A stretch of 64,000 bases of DNA from an uncultured Erythrobacter sp. (lineage in GTDB: Bacteria > Pseudomonadota > Alphaproteobacteria > Sphingomonadales > Sphingomonadaceae). Under the pieces are notes generated by a model. It was not told the DNA's origin and made no database searches. It was given only the letters and a program-made list of their open reading frames with translations. The stretch's first letter is position 1. Each line of letters starts with the position of its first letter. Of this stretch, positions 28,671 to 38,237 are shown piece by piece. The stretch is taken from NCBI GenBank assembly GCA_947495695.1, contig CANLZP010000001.1, forward strand, positions 269,069 through 333,068. Direction: 5' to 3'. The position numbers and the translations under genes are program-made.

Positions 28671-29582
28671 CTAGCGCTCCTCTGCATCGCGTAGCATTTG
28701 CGCAACAGCATCCATCACGCCTGCAAAATTGGGGGCATCAAGCGGTCTGCGCAAACACCAGAAGCGCACAGAGGTCGCAGCCATCACCATGAGCTGAGCG
28801 TGATAGTCTGCATCATCGCGCGCCGTGTGAAGGAAATTGCGGTACATCGCTTGGGGAAATAGCTGCAATTTCTCGCTGCCTTTGATCGGAGTAAGCGACA
28901 CTGCATCCCCTTCCTCCAGAAACACCAAATCGCGCAGCAAAGCTGGCTGGGTGCAGATATTGCCCACTGTTGCGTAATTCTTGCCAGGGACCGTCGCGAT
29001 AGAGGACGTCTTGCTTGCCGAGACGAATGACAAGGAGTCGTCCCAAAGTTTCAGAGGCTTACCGTCTGGCAGACCTACCAATCCGGCGCTGCTGGGCGCC
29101 AAAACCAGCGTATCATCACAAACATGGCGGAACCCCCTCTCAGCTAGACCAGCAGCCAAGGTGGATTTTCCCGCACCCGAATCCGCAGTGAATGCAATGA
29201 TGCGCCCGCCTGCCTCCACGGCGCTGGCATGTAGTGGCAGCAGATCATTGAGCCATGACACCGCACCAAACACCGTACCCCACAAGAACAGCTCGGCTTC
29301 GTCCTCCAAACCCGCAGGCACATGGTAATAAACTTGATCACTAAGGTGGTATCGGAAGTGCACCCCACCCGGAGACCGGAAGAGGAATCCATCGCGTCGC
29401 AGCTGCACAAAATCGTCTTCGAACAACAATTCGCCGTCGGATGTTTGCTCGGCATTGGCCCGATCAGTCAGCTGCGCATCCATCGCATAACGCAAAACCG
29501 ATAGCGCCTCTGGGCCGGCGATTTCTATGCTAGGAAAGCTCGGTCTGGTCGAGGCAGGCGGGGGATCAAAGTCATCCATCAT
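28671..29582 (-). CDS. HPr kinase-like protein (lasso-cluster HprK type)
   Basis: PLHASAVEAGGRIIAFTADSGAGKSTLAAGLAERGFRHVCDDTLVL: Walker A and DD motif typical of HprK-like kinases in RiPP clusters. Confidence 0.8.
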   Translation of the reverse strand: MMDDFDPPPASTRPSFPSIEIAGPEALSVLRYAMDAQLTDRANAEQTSDGELLFEDDFVQLRRDGFLFRSPGGVHFRYHLSDQVYYHVPAGLEDEAELFLWGTVFGAVSWLNDLLPLHASAVEAGGRIIAFTADSGAGKSTLAAGLAERGFRHVCDDTLVLAPSSAGLVGLPDGKPLKLWDDSLSFVSASKTSSIATVPGKNYATVGNICTQPALLRDLVFLEEGDAVSLTPIKGSEKLQLFPQAMYRNFLHTARDDADYHAQLMVMAATSVRFWCLRRPLDAPNFAGVMDAVAQMLRDAEER

Positions 29583-29776
29583 GGAACAATCGTTCCTAGA
29601 CGCTCCCCGCGTATGAGCAAACACATCTGCGCTGGTTCTTTCCATTCGGCCAGTCTGCGTTGCAACGGTGGCAGCGCAAGTGAAGATCTGTTAATGAGTG
29701 TTGCGATATATCGGTTTGAACGATAGGATTAACAATCGGTATCAGGCCCATCGCATTGATGAAAAGAGAGCGATCT

Positions 29777-30052
29777 ATGGCATTTGCAGCGAAACAATTT
29801 TTGACCAGCCTAACTGCGTTCTCTCTGGTCGCTGCCCCTATTGCCGCGCAAGCCAACACGCGGGCCGGTGACAATGCCACTGCTTATGCTGTGCCGATTG
29901 TCGACAATGATGATGACGATGAAGGCGTCGCTGTATGGGTGTATCTTTTTGGCGCCGCCGCCCTGTGGGCACTTTTGGCAGCTGGGATCAAAGGCGGTGC
30001 TAATGACGAGCGGCCCACCGTCCCCAACAATCAATCAAATGGCGCAAGTTAA
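29777..30052 (+). CDS. Small exported/single-TM hypothetical protein with acidic stretch
   Basis: MAFAAKQFLTSLTAFSLVAAPIAAQANTRAGDNATAYAVPIVDNDDDDEGVAVWVYLFGAAALWALLAAGIKGG: signal peptide, DNDDDDEG, TM segment. Confidence 0.6.
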   Translation: MAFAAKQFLTSLTAFSLVAAPIAAQANTRAGDNATAYAVPIVDNDDDDEGVAVWVYLFGAAALWALLAAGIKGGANDERPTVPNNQSNGAS

Positions 30053-30088
30053 GCCTGATTGAGCCAAACTGAGTTGGGGTCCAATGTT

Positions 30089-31417
30089 ATGCCATCGCAC
30101 AAACTGTGGCATGGATTAAACCTGCAATTCCTTCTGCTGATATTTGTCGCCATCGCACTGGGCGGTGGAGGCGTCGCCTACGGACTGTTAAACCTTGCGG
30201 TGCAACTGGCAGCAATTGGCGTGCTGGCATTGAATCGCGCAGCGGTGGTGGAATTCTGGCAAAACTCACCAGTCTTTTTGCGCATATTGATGGCCTGCAC
30301 TCTGGCCTTGCCCGCGCTCCATTTGGTCCCGCTACCGCCTGCCATATGGGCCGATCTTCCGGGTCGAGAGCTGGCCGTGGACGCGCGAGCAGCCGTGGGA
30401 CCATTGGGTTGGCACCCACTTTCACTCGATAGCGGCCGCACCCTGGTCGCACTGGTTGGCCTGGTCGCACCACTCACCCTTATTGTGATCGGATTAAGAG
30501 CCGATGCCCGCGCACTTGCGGCGGCAGGATGGGCCATTGTGACACTGGGTTTGGCGAATTTCGCCTTGGGAATTCCGCAACTTCTGGGACCCCAAGGAGC
30601 TTGGCTAATCTATCCGGAGAACCCCATGTCCGGCGTGTTGTTTGGCATATTTGCCAATCGAAACTCGACCGGTTTGTTTCTGGTGATTTGCCTGACGTTG
30701 CTGGTGCACTTGCCCGCTTTGGGCCGACTGACCCACAGCCGTTTGTTCCGAACAGTTGTGGCAATTGTGCTGCTGCTGGCCATTGTTCTAACTCAGTCAC
30801 GCAGCGCAATGGCACTGGCAATCTTACCCTTGGCCAGCATCGGACTGCGGCATCGATCCTATCTATGGCCTTTTTTGACCGGCAACAAAGCCAGACTTGT
30901 CGTGCTGGGTGGCGCATTGGCTGTCGCCTTGGCCGCATTATTCGCATTCGGCTCACAATCGCGGTTGGACGATAGTTTGAACCGGTTCAGCCAAGGCAAT
31001 GAGGCGCGCGCATACATCTGGGATGATGCGACGTTTTCGGTACAGAAGTACTGGCCTGTGGGCGCCGGCATGGGAACATTTGATGAAGTTTTTCAAGTCG
31101 ATGAATCGCTGGAAAATCTGCCTGGCAAGACCGCGGGCCGCGCGCATAATGACTATCTGGAGATCGCGATAGAGGCCGGTCTGGCTGGCATCCTTTTGAT
31201 GTCAGCATGGCTGGTGCTGATCGGATGGAAAATTGCGCGCAATGAGGGGAGGCTGCCGCCTTGGTCCTCCTGGTCAGGCAGCGTGATTATTGCGGCTATA
31301 GCATGCCAATCAGCAATTGATTACCCGTTGCGCAGTCAAGCCATGCTGGCGGTCGCTGCCTATGCGCTGGTGGTCGTGTTCCATCAGCACAAGATTGCTG
31401 GAAAGGCCGCAGCATGA
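30089..31417 (+). CDS. O-antigen ligase family protein (second polymerase/ligase-like protein in the locus; start approximate)
   Basis: ~440 aa multi-TM; FGIFANRNSTGLFLVICLTLLVH, AIVLTQSRSAMALAILPL, YWPVGAGMGTFDEVFQ...GRAHNDYLEIAIEAGLAGILLM. Confidence 0.88.
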   Translation: MPSHKLWHGLNLQFLLLIFVAIALGGGGVAYGLLNLAVQLAAIGVLALNRAAVVEFWQNSPVFLRILMACTLALPALHLVPLPPAIWADLPGRELAVDARAAVGPLGWHPLSLDSGRTLVALVGLVAPLTLIVIGLRADARALAAAGWAIVTLGLANFALGIPQLLGPQGAWLIYPENPMSGVLFGIFANRNSTGLFLVICLTLLVHLPALGRLTHSRLFRTVVAIVLLLAIVLTQSRSAMALAILPLASIGLRHRSYLWPFLTGNKARLVVLGGALAVALAALFAFGSQSRLDDSLNRFSQGNEARAYIWDDATFSVQKYWPVGAGMGTFDEVFQVDESLENLPGKTAGRAHNDYLEIAIEAGLAGILLMSAWLVLIGWKIARNEGRLPPWSSWSGSVIIAAIACQSAIDYPLRSQAMLAVAAYALVVVFHQHKIAGKAAA

Positions 31418-32109
31418 CGCGGATATTGTGGCTGTTGGCACTATTGGCTCTCGCCATAGTCGCGACGTTTTCCCAGCTAGATCGTCAGGCGCGATATGCA
31501 CCACAGATAAGCCGCTGGGTCCCAGCCCCATTTGCCAGTTTTAGCCAGGCTCATGCGCTTGAGCGCAGTCTTGGCGAAGACCAGACAGTTGAAGCGGAGC
31601 GGGAAGCGAGCGCATTGGTTGCCAAGCGCCCTATTCCGGCAAAACATCAGCGTTGGTTGGCACAGGCCATGTTGGCCAATGGCGACAAGAAGGGTGCTGC
31701 CCTGGCAATCCAACGCGCAGCGCAGCATGGGTGGCGCGATCTGGGCGTTCAGCAATCCATGCTGGTGTTGGCGATGCAAGCTGAGGATCACGAACAAGCT
31801 GCGCTGCATCTGGCCGCGCTGTGGGCGCTGGCCGGCGAGCGTGATGTGCTGCGGCAATATTCACCCGCAGTTTTGGAGCAACCAGCAGCGCGACTTCAAT
31901 TTGCTGAAATTTTGGCCAGCGCGCGTTGGCGCAGAAACTTTCTGACCCATGGGCCCTTGGTGCTGCCAGCGGATCTGTTTGCCGAGACGCTGACAGACAG
32001 CCTGAGAGCCGGCGCCACATTCGATTGCCAAAGACTGGACAATGCCTTGCAACGCTTGCCTGCAACTAACCGGAATGATGCCCAATGGGCAGGCAATCTT
32101 GGTTGTTGA
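31414..32109 (+). CDS. Hypothetical protein with N-terminal TM; possible TPR-like helices
   Basis: 231 aa; start overlaps stop of the O-antigen ligase gene; helical, Ala-rich sequence. Confidence 0.55.
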   Translation: MTRILWLLALLALAIVATFSQLDRQARYAPQISRWVPAPFASFSQAHALERSLGEDQTVEAEREASALVAKRPIPAKHQRWLAQAMLANGDKKGAALAIQRAAQHGWRDLGVQQSMLVLAMQAEDHEQAALHLAALWALAGERDVLRQYSPAVLEQPAARLQFAEILASARWRRNFLTHGPLVLPADLFAETLTDSLRAGATFDCQRLDNALQRLPATNRNDAQWAGNLGC

Positions 32110-32161
32110 GAAGTGTGTGATCTAGCGTGTGAAAGGGTGGCAGGAAACGTAATATTGGTCC

Positions 32162-32308
32162 GATAGAATCCATTGCCGAAAGGCCGGCTACGACATGTTT
32201 CGTGTCGGGATCAGATTGGAGAATATGCTCGCCCTGGATGTAGATCGCGCGGAAGCTGCCCATGTCGCAGGCACCCCGCACGTTGTTCCGGCCCCGAAGC
32301 TGACGCAT
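32162..32308 (-). pseudogene. Formate dehydrogenase alpha/molybdopterin oxidoreductase fragment
   Basis: MRQLRGRNNVRGACDMGS...AIYIQGEHILQSDPDTKHVVAGLSAMD resembles LRGQNNVQGACDMG...LYIMGENP..SDPD...H. of FdhA; no full-length frame. Confidence 0.55.
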
Positions 32309-32486
32309 TCGCTGGAAAGAAAATCAACTCCCGCTGCCCCGGCGCTGATCTTGGAAGCAAAGCCTCGACCGTCCATTGTCAGGGCAAACAGGTGATGCAT
32401 TTTGACGGATCAAAGTCGAAATACGGATTCGACTTATCAGTCCCCTCACTCAGGGCGTTTTCACCCTCATACCCATAGCGCACATT

Positions 32487-32658
32487 CGCCTGCGGCATGT
32501 TGATAGAACGCTGGACATCTTCGCCAAGGCAGAGATGTTCAACCTGTCAGGCAGCATCAAGGACCGCATGGCGCTCAATATACTGCGCAAGGCCTATGAG
32601 CGTGGCACGCTCCGGCCGGGCCAGCCTATTGCGGAGGCGACCAGCGGCCACACAGGCC
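32487..32658 (+). pseudogene. Cysteine synthase/PLP-dependent beta-replacing enzyme fragment
   Basis: RLRHVDRTLDIFAKAEMFNLSGSIKDRMALNILRKAYERGTLRPGQPIAEATSGHTG matches the CysK N-terminal pattern (N.GGSIKDR...EATSGNTG), then homology stops. Confidence 0.7.
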
Positions 32659-32797
32659 AGCCAATCGAGCATGTGCAGACGTGCGCGCTGCCTCTCGCTT
32701 TTTCCAATGGGCCGCGTTAATGTCTGGACAAATTTTGGGAGGAGCGGGTTATTCATGACACCGCTACTCGCGACTGCGTAAACGGGCGGGATGCATT

Positions 32798-33556
32798 TTG
32801 CCTACCAAGCAAACCAGCAAGAAATCGAGAATTCCCCGTTACCTCCAGCTCGCCGGTGAGTTGCGCGAAGCAATTCTTGCCGGGGAACATTCGACGGGTG
32901 CGCAATTCCCCACCGAAACGGTGCTATGCAAGCAGTTTAGTGTCAGCCGGTTTACCGTGCGCGAAGCGCTTCGCCTGCTTGAGGCAGAGGGCCTTATCCA
33001 GCGCAAACGCGGTTCGGGCACCACAGTTCAACCTGCTGCGGCGCGTGGCGGTGCCCTGCACCAGCCGCTTTCCAACCTCGGCGAACTGCTGCAATATGCG
33101 CGGGGCAGCGCGGTCGTCTACAAACCGAATGGCGTGGGATTGCTTCCCGCCAAAATCGCGGAACAAATCGCCTCCGATACGGCAGGCAATTGGAGCCGGT
33201 TCAGCGGCGTTCGGCGGCAGGGTTATGAAGAGCGCCCAATTGCTTTGACCGATGCCTATCTGCATGAGCAGCTGGGTGACGCAGTAGAGGCGCTTGACCT
33301 CAAGGCCAGCTGGAAGACGCTTTTCAGTCAGATCGAACAGCTTACCGGTATTAGCGCAGCTACGGTTACGCAAGATATTCAGGCGCTCGCAGCCAAAAAG
33401 GAAATCGCCGAGATCCTCGAGGTCGAGGAAGGAGCACCCGTTCTCCAGATCTTACGCTGTTATATCGATGGCAAGGGCAAGGTGTTCGAGATTTCGATCA
33501 GCCATCATCCCGGCGACCGGTTCGCCTATTCGATGCACATCGACGTCGAGAAGTAG
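32798..33556 (+). CDS. GntR family transcriptional regulator with UTRA domain
   Basis: FPTETVLCKQFSVSRFTVREALRLLEAEGLIQRKRGSGTTV wHTH; C-terminal UTRA-like ...GAPVLQILRCYIDGKGKVFEISISHHPGDRFAYSM. Confidence 0.9.
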   Translation: MPTKQTSKKSRIPRYLQLAGELREAILAGEHSTGAQFPTETVLCKQFSVSRFTVREALRLLEAEGLIQRKRGSGTTVQPAAARGGALHQPLSNLGELLQYARGSAVVYKPNGVGLLPAKIAEQIASDTAGNWSRFSGVRRQGYEERPIALTDAYLHEQLGDAVEALDLKASWKTLFSQIEQLTGISAATVTQDIQALAAKKEIAEILEVEEGAPVLQILRCYIDGKGKVFEISISHHPGDRFAYSMHIDVEK

Positions 33557-33561
33557 TCTGC

Positions 33562-34656
33562 TCACCCTTCATCCAGCCCGGGTACTCTACCCGGCTGCCA
33601 GACTTTGCCGGCAAACCGGATCGGGGGGGCGATATGCTTACCGCCATTACCAGATTCGACCAACAGGCGACGCTCGGCGATATGCGGCTGGTCCAGCGCC
33701 TCGCGGAAATCGAGCACGGGCGAAAAGGCGACATCCTTGTCGGCAAACCAGCTGACCCAATCGTCGCGGGTCTTCGCGGCGAAGGTCTCGCTCAGGAAGG
33801 TGATGAGCTCACCCTGTTCGCCCGCATCACGCTCTGCATGGGCCACCAAATCCTCTCGCCCCAGCGCAGTTAGTAAATTGCGCGCAAACTTGATCTCGCG
33901 ACCACCTAGAGCAACATGCTTGCCGTCGAACGTCTTGTAGACCTGGTAAAAACCCGCCCCGCCCAGCGAGCGCTGGCGCGAAGAGACGGGGCTGTTCCCG
34001 CCCGCAATCGCGCTGCCCGCAGTATGGACGCACCACGGCAGCAGGCTGTCGAACATTGCACAGTCGATATAGGCACCCTCACCTGTGCGGTCGCGCGCGA
34101 CTAGCGCCATCAGCGTGGCCGACAGAGCGGTAAGACCTGCCGCCATGTCTGCACTGGGCGCGCCGGGGACGACCGGCATTCCGTCCGGCCCGTCATTGAC
34201 CGAGAGGAAACCCGCCATGGCTTGCACAGCCATGTCATGCGCAGGGTGATGCGCCAACTCGCCTTCCTGTCCGAAGGCCGAAATCGAGCAGTAGACAATG
34301 TCAGGCTTGATCGCCTTGACTGCTTCATAGTCAAACCCAAGCCGCTTCATCGCGCCAGGCCGGAAGCCTTCGACGAAAACATCTGCACCTTCGATCAACG
34401 CAGTCAGCGCGGAGCGGCCATCGTCGCTCTTGAGGTCAAGCGCCACGCTTTCTTTGCCGCGGTTGAGATTGGCGAACCACACTGAATGCTGCGCCCCGTC
34501 ATAAGAGTCGAATGGGGCCTGCTCGCGCGCCGGATCGCCCGCCGGAGCCTCCACCTTGATCACCCGCGCACCCTGATCGGCCATCATGACCGTCATCATC
34601 GGGCCGGGAAGGAAGACCGATAAATCGACGACTGTTATGCCTGAAAGCTTATCCAT
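33562..34656 (-). CDS. CaiB/BaiF CoA-transferase family protein
   Basis: LSGITVVDLSVFLPGPMMTVMMADQGARVIKVEAPAGDPAR..., ADVFVEGFRPGAMKRLGFDYEAVKAIKPDIVYCSISAFGQEG. Confidence 0.9.
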   Translation of the reverse strand: MDKLSGITVVDLSVFLPGPMMTVMMADQGARVIKVEAPAGDPAREQAPFDSYDGAQHSVWFANLNRGKESVALDLKSDDGRSALTALIEGADVFVEGFRPGAMKRLGFDYEAVKAIKPDIVYCSISAFGQEGELAHHPAHDMAVQAMAGFLSVNDGPDGMPVVPGAPSADMAAGLTALSATLMALVARDRTGEGAYIDCAMFDSLLPWCVHTAGSAIAGGNSPVSSRQRSLGGAGFYQVYKTFDGKHVALGGREIKFARNLLTALGREDLVAHAERDAGEQGELITFLSETFAAKTRDDWVSWFADKDVAFSPVLDFREALDQPHIAERRLLVESGNGGKHIAPPIRFAGKVWQPGRVPGLDEG

Positions 34657-34664
34657 GGATATGC

Positions 34665-35147
34665 TTATACCACTACGGCGGAGCGCATGTCTGCAATCTC
34701 GCCTTCGTCATAACCCAATTCATCCAGAAGATCGTCTACATCCTCGCCCAACAAAGGCGCAGCGCGGTTGGGTAGGCGCTGCCCGTCGAGCTTGAGCGGG
34801 CTGGCGAGAATTTGCGTGTCAGCCAGATTGGGATAGTCAATGCTCTGCCGGATGCCGATGGTTTCGAGCCATGGATTGTCGAGCGCATCGCCCAATTCAT
34901 AAACCGGGGCGACTGGCACGCCGCCGGCCAGCAGGGCTTGCCAATACGCCATCGGTACTTGCGAGAAATGCGCATCGAGCACTTCGGTCGGCGCGGAAAG
35001 AGCATCGTAGCCGTCATCGATCAATTGCTTCAGCCGGTTTTCGGAAATATTGTCATCCGCCTGCGCGAAAGCCGTGACCGGGATTGGGGCTACCAATGCC
35101 ACTGCGGCAAAATATTCAAACCGTTTGGGCCACATCCTAAACTCCAA
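34665..35147 (-). pseudogene. C-terminal fragment of a second CaiB/BaiF CoA-transferase fused to unrelated 5' sequence
   Basis: ALLAGGVPVAPVYELGDALDNPWLETIGIRQSIDYPNLADTQILASPLKLDGQRLPNRAAPLLGEDVDDLLDELGYDEGEIADM is a CaiB C-terminus; the catalytic N-terminal region is absent. Confidence 0.65.
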
Positions 35148-35389
35148 TTCACTACTTGTCCGGACAATTTATCTTAGCCACGTAGCTGGCCTTCCAGACC
35201 AAATCTGTCAACTGAGGAGGTGTCGTGCTGCCAAAGCAAATTGGCCGAGGGACTGGGGCGATGGTAGTCGGGCAGGACGAATGAGATCGATAATCCGTTC
35301 CGTTATTTCAACTTATAGCCGTAGGTCACTCGACTTTTGATAGAACTGCTTCGTCCCTATGTTTGCCGCTTTCATCAAGCGACAGCGGC

Positions 35390-35835
35390 TTGGGTCATTG
35401 GTATTGGCACCTCGATGAGTTGTTTGTGAAGATCAATGGTGAAACACACTACCTTGTGGCATATTGTTGATCACGACGGCGAGGTCCTCGACAGCCAGAG
35501 CACATCACGCTCAGGTTGAGGCGATCGTGGCCGACGTCCTCAAATCCTATCCTTCGGCAATTCACGAACTTGGTGGTGAAGTACGTCCCGAGATTGGCAG
35601 GCAGACGGACAATCGGGCTGTGAATTCACACTCACCGTTCCGACGAAGTGCGCTCGTCATGATCAAGTTTCGGCAGATAAAGGCGCTTCAGAAATTCGCC
35701 TGCGTCCACGCCAAGGCACGCGATCACTTCGCGGCCCTTCTGGTCAGCTTAGACCGCCACCTCATCGACCCCTTGACTTACAAGGCCGATCGCTCAGCAG
35801 GTTTGGCTGAGTGGCAAAATTTTATGGCTCGAGGC
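35390..35835 (+). mobile_element. IS6-family transposase remnant (frameshifted)
   Basis: HWYWHLDELFVKINGETHYL, VDHDGEVLDSQ, (L)KSYPSAIHELG, GRQTDNRAVNSHSPFRR, IKFRQIKALQKFACVHA...ADRSAGLAEWQNF across several frames, matching the IS6 DDE transposase order. Confidence 0.75.
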
Positions 35836-35991
35836 AATGTGAGGAGAGGGGAGCATTCTGCCAAGTTGAAACGAGTTAGCATTAGGCTGACAGCAACTAG
35901 CTGGTGGCCGAGTTGAAAATTGCCCCAAAATATATGCCCAACCCCTGCATCTCGATTTCTTCAGAATGCTCGCAGCAGGAAAGGCTCCGGG

Positions 35992-38211
35992 CTAGATTTT
36001 CTCATTCCGCAATCTCAGCGAATTCATCACAACAGATATCGACGAAGCGCTCATCGCAAAGGCTGCAAACATGGGGCTGATCAGCATGCCAAAGAAGGGG
36101 TACAGCGCTCCGGCCGCGATCGGTACGCCCACGCCATTGTAGACGAGCGCGAAGAAGAGATTCTGGCGGATGTTCCGCATAGTAGCGCGCGCCAGCCGAC
36201 GCGCACGCACGATCCCTTCGAGATTGCCCTCGACGAGAGTGATTCCCGCACTTTCGATGGCCACGTCGGCACCTGTACCCATAGCGATACCGACATCGGC
36301 CTGGGCCAGCGCGGGAGCGTCGTTGATACCATCCCCCGCCATCGCGACCTTGCAGCCCGACTGTTGGAGTTCGCGAATAATCCTTGCCTTGTCCTCGGGA
36401 AGAACGTCGGCGCGAATCTCATCGATCCCCAGCTCTGCCGCAACAGCCCTCGCGGTGCGTTCATTGTCGCCGGTCGCCATGATGATGCGAAAGCCAAGCC
36501 GGTGTAGTTCGTCGAGCGCGGCGGGCGTGGTCGCCTTAACCGGATCAACCACGCTGACGAAACCTGCGACTCCACCATCGACCACCACGAACATCACAGT
36601 CTCACCTTGGCCGCGGCGGGCATCGGCGTTTTCTGCAAGCTCGCGCGCATCCAGGCCAAGATCTTCGACTAGCCTCAAATTCCCCAGCGCGACAACACTC
36701 GCATCAACAATGCCTTTCACACCCTTTCCGGTGACAGCCTCAAAACCATCGGTCTTGCCCGGTTGGATGCCGCGCTGCTGCGCACCTTCGACGATGGCTT
36801 GGGCAAGAGGATGTTCCGAGCCGCGCTCGAGTGTGGCGGCAATACGCAGGATATCCATCTCGGCAAAGCCCTCCTCCGGGCTCACCGCGATCAGCTTCGG
36901 CCTGCCCTCGGTCAGCGTACCGGTTTTGTCCACGATAAGCGTATCGACCGTTTCGAACCGTTCAAGGGCTTCGGCGTTCTTGATCAGGACACCCGCCTGA
37001 GCGCCGCGCCCCGTTGCGGTCATCACCGACATCGGCGTCGCCAGCCCGAGTGCGCAGGGACAGGCGATGATCAGCACCGAAACCGCCGCGATCAGCGCAT
37101 AGGACAGCGAAGGTGGGGGTCCCCAGATTGCCCAGGCGACAAGAGCGACCAAAGCGACAAGGATAACTCCAGGGACAAACCATCCAGCTACCGTGTCCGC
37201 ATATTTCTGGATCGGTGCGCGCGAACGCTGGGCTATCGCAACCATTTCCACGATCTGGCTCAACATCGTGTCCGCGCCCACCCTCCGCGCCTCGATGACA
37301 AGCGTTCCAGTGCCGTTGATGGTCGCACCGGTGACGTCCTCGCCTGCACTTTTCTCGACCGGAAGGGGCTCGCCAGTGATCATGCTTTCATCGATCGAGG
37401 AATGTCCTTCGATTACATGGCCGTCCACCGGGACCTTCTCGCCCGGCCGGACACGGACACGGTCGCCGACCAGAACATCTTCGAGCGGGATTTCCTCTTC
37501 GCGGCCATCGCTCCGCAACACCCTTGCGGTTTTGGCCGCAAGGTCGAGCAGCGCTCGGATCGCCTTACCGGTGCCCTCGCGCGCCCGCAATTCCATCACT
37601 TGCCCCAAAAGCACCAGCACGACGATTACAGCCGCCGCCTCGAAATAGACTGGGACTTTCCCATGTGTATCCCTGAACCCGGCGGGAAAGGTCTCGGGCG
37701 CTATTACCGCGACCACGCTGAACAGCCACGCAGCCATCACGCCCATCGCGATCAACGAAAACATGTTGAGGTTCCACGAACGGAAAGAATTCCACCCACG
37801 CTCCATGAACGGCCAGCCGCAATACCATACGACGGGCATCGCCAAGACAAGCTCAACCCATTGCGCAAGGTCGTGTCCCAAAACGTCGCGGATCGCTCCT
37901 AAGCCGAGCATCGGTCCCATGGCGAGCAGCAGCACGGGAACGGTCAGGACTGCGCCGATCCAGAAACGGCGGGCAAAATCGGTCAGTTCGGGATTGGGGC
38001 CCTGTTCGGCGGCGTGGGTAACGGACTGGACTTCAAGCGCCATCCCGCAGATCGGGCAGGACCCCGGCCCGAGCTGGTGCACCTGAGGATGCATCGGGCA
38101 GGTATAGACCGGCCCCGAGCGGTCTGGCGGAATAATGTCGAAGCGTGTCTCATGCGAAGTTTCGGCACCGCCGGGTCTTGGCTTATGGCTGTGGCAACCG
38201 TGATCATTCAT
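35992..38211 (-). CDS. Copper-translocating P1B-type ATPase with N-terminal heavy-metal-binding domain
   Basis: [94 protein letters not shown]. Confidence 0.93.
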   Translation of the reverse strand: MNDHGCHSHKPRPGGAETSHETRFDIIPPDRSGPVYTCPMHPQVHQLGPGSCPICGMALEVQSVTHAAEQGPNPELTDFARRFWIGAVLTVPVLLLAMGPMLGLGAIRDVLGHDLAQWVELVLAMPVVWYCGWPFMERGWNSFRSWNLNMFSLIAMGVMAAWLFSVVAVIAPETFPAGFRDTHGKVPVYFEAAAVIVVLVLLGQVMELRAREGTGKAIRALLDLAAKTARVLRSDGREEEIPLEDVLVGDRVRVRPGEKVPVDGHVIEGHSSIDESMITGEPLPVEKSAGEDVTGATINGTGTLVIEARRVGADTMLSQIVEMVAIAQRSRAPIQKYADTVAGWFVPGVILVALVALVAWAIWGPPPSLSYALIAAVSVLIIACPCALGLATPMSVMTATGRGAQAGVLIKNAEALERFETVDTLIVDKTGTLTEGRPKLIAVSPEEGFAEMDILRIAATLERGSEHPLAQAIVEGAQQRGIQPGKTDGFEAVTGKGVKGIVDASVVALGNLRLVEDLGLDARELAENADARRGQGETVMFVVVDGGVAGFVSVVDPVKATTPAALDELHRLGFRIIMATGDNERTARAVAAELGIDEIRADVLPEDKARIIRELQQSGCKVAMAGDGINDAPALAQADVGIAMGTGADVAIESAGITLVEGNLEGIVRARRLARATMRNIRQNLFFALVYNGVGVPIAAGALYPFFGMLISPMFAAFAMSASSISVVMNSLRLRNEKI

Positions 38212-38237
38212 AATCGATTATTACAACCCTCTCACTG

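Noticed and set aside
28421-28711. The 96-aa form MLLRKCYAMQRSASMAKNHRIS... as the precursor.
   Set aside because: It would start within the hprK-like coding region; ATG 28558 (GGAG at -8) gives a normal precursor length. ATG 28669 (GAGGAG upstream) remains a possible alternative.
22685-29582. Calling the RiPP cluster a standard sphingomonad lasso cluster (astexin/sphingopyxin type).
   Set aside because: Isopeptidase and TonB-receptor genes are absent, and the precursor lacks a clear lasso core; kinase and nucleotidyltransferase genes point to a different subtype.
32660-32705. The translated stretch VQTCALP resembles the known translation of Illumina TruSeq adapter read-through.
   Set aside because: The DNA (GTGCAGACGTGCGCGCTGCCTCTCGC) differs from the adapter (GTTCAGACGTGTGCTCTTCCGATCT) at many positions, so it is not adapter carry-over; treated as coincidence within a pseudogene.
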